NCBI GenBank assembly: GCA_000499405.2
Contig: HG738142.1
Span: 99,958 to 163,957 of the forward strand
Source: Onchocerca volvulus
Taxonomy: Eukaryota; Nematoda; Chromadorea; Rhabditida; Onchocercidae
Direction of reading: 5' to 3'
Length of the DNA stretch: 64,000 nt
Position 1 is the first letter of the stretch. Every line of letters starts with the position of its first letter. Positions 61,301-64,000 of this stretch are shown piece by piece. The position numbers and the translations under genes are program-made. A model generated the notes under the pieces. That model was not told the DNA's origin. It saw only the letters and a list, made by a program, of their open reading frames with translations, and searched no databases.

Positions 61301-64000
61301 AAAATAACTACATCACTTCTAATTAGAAGTATTGTTGAAATCATCTCAACAAGGGAAAAGATAAAAAGTTAACGATTCGGAAGACAAATTACACTATTAA
61401 AATTCTGGCCTAACCGGATATATCGATAATTTCTGAGGAACCTCACATGCAAATTACATGATAATAAATGTCAATGAAGTTCAAGAGTCTCTTGCGACAA
61501 ATGCAAAACGAAATTTTCAGAATTTTCCGGAATCAAAGTCATAATACTTCTTTCTAGGTAAATCCACCATGCAAATTATGCCAGGAATCTTACCATCAGC
61601 AAATTTACGAGTTTGATTGTATAGCTGTCCGACCAATTCACGTGTTGGTGCCAGTATTAAAGCAACTGGAGCGCAATTCGAATTATCCGGTTCACCCTTA
61701 TTCATAATGTAATTGATAATTGGTAAAACAAATGCAGCCGTTTTACCGCTACCTGTTTCGGCATGCCCAACTATATCCCAACCTTAAAAGAACATAATTT
61801 TCCATAAAAAAAAGATGATGAAAGAATAAACAGCACAAGCATTTCGCGCACATTTTGCAGTTAGAATATATATATTTAATATGCATGCTGAAATGATTGA
61901 CAAAATTCGATTCAAGTCAATTAAAAGCTACTCTTATTTACTTCTAATTCATTGCACCAACCATTTTGTATAAGTGGAATAACGGTAGCCTGAATACGTC
62001 GCGGTATCGGGAAGAGTGATTTTTTGATAATATTGCGCAACAACAAATCTCCAAAACCCGCATTTGTCCAGTCTCTAAAATTGGAAGAAAAATTTGTTCT
62101 AGAACGAACGTATATGGATGTTTTTAAGTATATGGATTTCATTATTTCTACATAAACTCACTCTAATTTCAGCAATTTCTGCGATTGTGGAACTCCTGTT
62201 ACCGTAACTTCTTGATCCAAATCACTTATCTGTAATAAAAACTATAAAATGTATCTACAATGCAAAGCATCATGCTCGATATAAGTGATATAAATATCTG
62301 AAAAAAAAATTAAAGATACCAATTACTATTCAGTTAAGGATCTAAAACTTTGCTTCATCTATCAGACTCTGTGATGCACATAAAAAGAATAGAAAGATAT
62401 GCTTCATTTTCTATTCCTCAATCTATTCTTTTTGCTCAATGATAGCTAAAACAATAAATTTCCTGTCCCACTTAAAAAACGAACATCGACCTCATATTTT
62501 GCATTGTCCGCATCCTCGTTATACATTTCTTCGATAGATCGATCTTCTGGAACATAAGACGAAAAACGATCAGGTCTATCTGAAACAAAATCTGCGGAGA
62601 ACTTCGAATAAATCCCAGTTTTTGGTATCACACATTTCAAAATATCTAATTTAATTTAATTAACCAAATGAAAATTTCGTCTTTTAAATCCAATAACATA
62701 CCTCCATGCTGGAATAAGCGGCCGCTATAAGTAGTTCTTCCATTTCTCTGAAAAATAATTATTTGTTGGAATAAAGGAATCAATTACAGAAAAGAATTGA
62801 AAAGCAGTGATAATGAAAAATTTCCGCTTCTTTTTTCTTTTTTCAATTTGTAAGGTAAGATAACATGCAAAACATAACCCTATACTTATATTTAAATTTT
62901 CTTCCCTTCTCATTTTTTCTTGAAGCACACTTTTTTTTACGTCATCTACTTCAAATTTTCTGCTAGATCATATCATTTGATAACTAGACAATTCTTTATC
63001 TCATTAAAAATATGAACAAGTATGTTAAAAATATAAAAGGAATTTCCAAACAAAATTCTAAACAACTTAAAAAAACTTACATTGAAATCCGATAAATGCT
63101 GATTTCCTGTAAAATGTCATATTAGAATATAAGCAAATTCATATTAAGACTAATACAGAAATTTATCAGTAGATTATTGAGAGGAAGAAAATCTCAAAAA
63201 TTAGGAGAATAATTTATTGAAGTTTAGAAAACCTTCCATAAAAAGGAAATTACCAAAATAATTTCACAACAACCTAAAGTCGTAATTAACCGATATCATC
63301 AAAATCTCCACTATTATCAACATCCAAATTGATGAATCATTCGAGTTTTTTTGCAACTAACTAGACTTCGCAAATATTCCGGAACCATGTTTTGGATAGG
63401 TAACCAAATCAGTAAGGAATCAAAGGGCAAATCATAGCATATATTCTTACCTCGATCGTTACTTTCTCTATCACCCCAATTACTGTTGAAATTAGAGCGA
63501 TCAAATCCTGTTCTTCCTGAAAATGCTCTCACTTATGAAAATACTTTTGTAATAGATTCGATATCTCGGAATATGAACTACCAAGATATTCTGAAATATG
63601 CATAACCAAAATATCGGAAGGTTCGATTATTTAATCCATCACTTGGTTGATACTTCGGGCAGTCTAGATTACGCATACTAACAAACGATAATATTCTTAT
63701 GGCATAATCGGAAGATGCGAAACATATAATTTTAGCTAAATAAAAAAATTCAAACTCTGCAAACTTCGAAACAAGTATTTTCAAACATGATCAAGCAATA
63801 CCTTCATTATTGAAACCATTATTTCGAGTGTTGAAGGAAGTTTTTCCAGTATTTATTCTGTTACCAAAACCTCCAAAATCATCATTATTATAGTTACTAC
63901 CAAAACTATGAGCATCTCCTCGTCTACTTGAAAATCCACCGCGTTGATTACCAAATTTACGATCGCTTCCACTACTGCCACTGTTAAAATTATTTTTGGT
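58394..64000 (-). CDS. Vasa/GLH/RDE-12-like DEAD-box RNA helicase, 5' partial
   Basis: Sixteen exons join in phase to 571 residues; the 5' end is beyond the window. Exons: 64000-63802, 63516-63451, 63106-63081, 62747-62702, 62579-62491, 62229-62162, 62074-61962, 61782-61594, 61101-60971, 60518-60405, 60219-60070, 59860-59694, 59397-59280, 59012-58872, 58727-58646, 58407-58394. The N-terminus is rich in FG, GG and RG (GGFSSRRGD, DDFGGFGNR). Helicase motifs follow in order: Q-like (IPRRIQATVIP), I (AETGSGKT), Ia (PTRELV), Ib (ATMGRL), II (DEAD), III (SAT), V (ATDVCARGID), VI (HRIGRTGR). The product ends QQSGW. Such helicases unwind RNA in germ granules or small-RNA pathways. The FG-rich N-terminus and AETGSGKT (vasa proteins usually have AQTGSGKT) make an RDE-12-like protein as likely as a vasa/GLH one. 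Ib has M where TPGRL is usual. No zinc knuckle is visible. Confidence 0.9.

Noticed and set aside
1..64000. CRISPR arrays, rRNA and tRNA genes, bacterial operons
   Set aside because: No regularly spaced palindromic repeats, no rRNA-like or cloverleaf sequence and no prokaryotic gene organisation were seen. Introns and animal protein families show eukaryotic DNA.

Overview
The window reads as AT-rich nuclear DNA from an animal, most probably a nematode. Four lines of evidence support this. There are interstitial arrays of the nematode telomere hexamer TTAGGC. Introns end in TTTTCAG or TTTTTAG, and one start codon sits one base after such an acceptor, as if trans-spliced. The window holds an annexin of invertebrate type and a vasa/GLH/RDE-12-like DEAD-box helicase with an FG/RG-rich N-terminus. 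The species cannot be named from the sequence. All genes are split, so most long single-frame ORFs are not genes. The gene models here were built by hand from splice sites with matching phases.

Layout. 1-5.2 kb: a CA-rich tandem satellite at the window edge, then AT-rich DNA without a supported gene. 5.2-6.3 kb: the last exons of an unidentified gene and a diverged inverted copy, tail to tail. 6.4-8.1 kb: dispersed repeat remnants and a frameshifted BEL/Pao gag fragment. 7,881-31,416: a near-identical direct tandem duplication (units of about 11.77 kb). Each unit carries a 13-exon F-box/LRR gene (minus strand), an interstitial TTAGGC array, a decayed Helitron with Pif1-type helicase remnants, and an unidentified minus-strand gene. 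32.5-36.4 kb: a four-exon PP1-inhibitor gene of the PPP1R14/CPI-17 family (minus). 36.4-45.7 kb: non-coding DNA with degenerate minisatellites, possible relic exons and a Helitron 3' end. 45.8-56.1 kb: a nine-exon annexin gene (plus) encoding a GYPGQQ-repeat N-terminus and four annexin repeats. 58.4-64.0 kb: the DEAD-box gene (minus), whose 5' end lies beyond the window.

The genes do not form an operon or pathway. The F-box protein would be an SCF ubiquitin-ligase receptor, the PPP1R14-like protein a phosphatase inhibitor, the annexin a calcium-dependent membrane binder, and the helicase probably acts in germ granules or small-RNA pathways. The most unusual features are four. The tandem duplication has one breakpoint inside a retroelement fragment. 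The F-box copies differ mostly at the protein level. The annexin exon-intron boundary has been amplified into a minisatellite of decoy 5' splice sites. A 56-bp inverted insertion sits inside the Helitron. All coordinates come from reading by eye, so a few bases of error are possible in the longer models.
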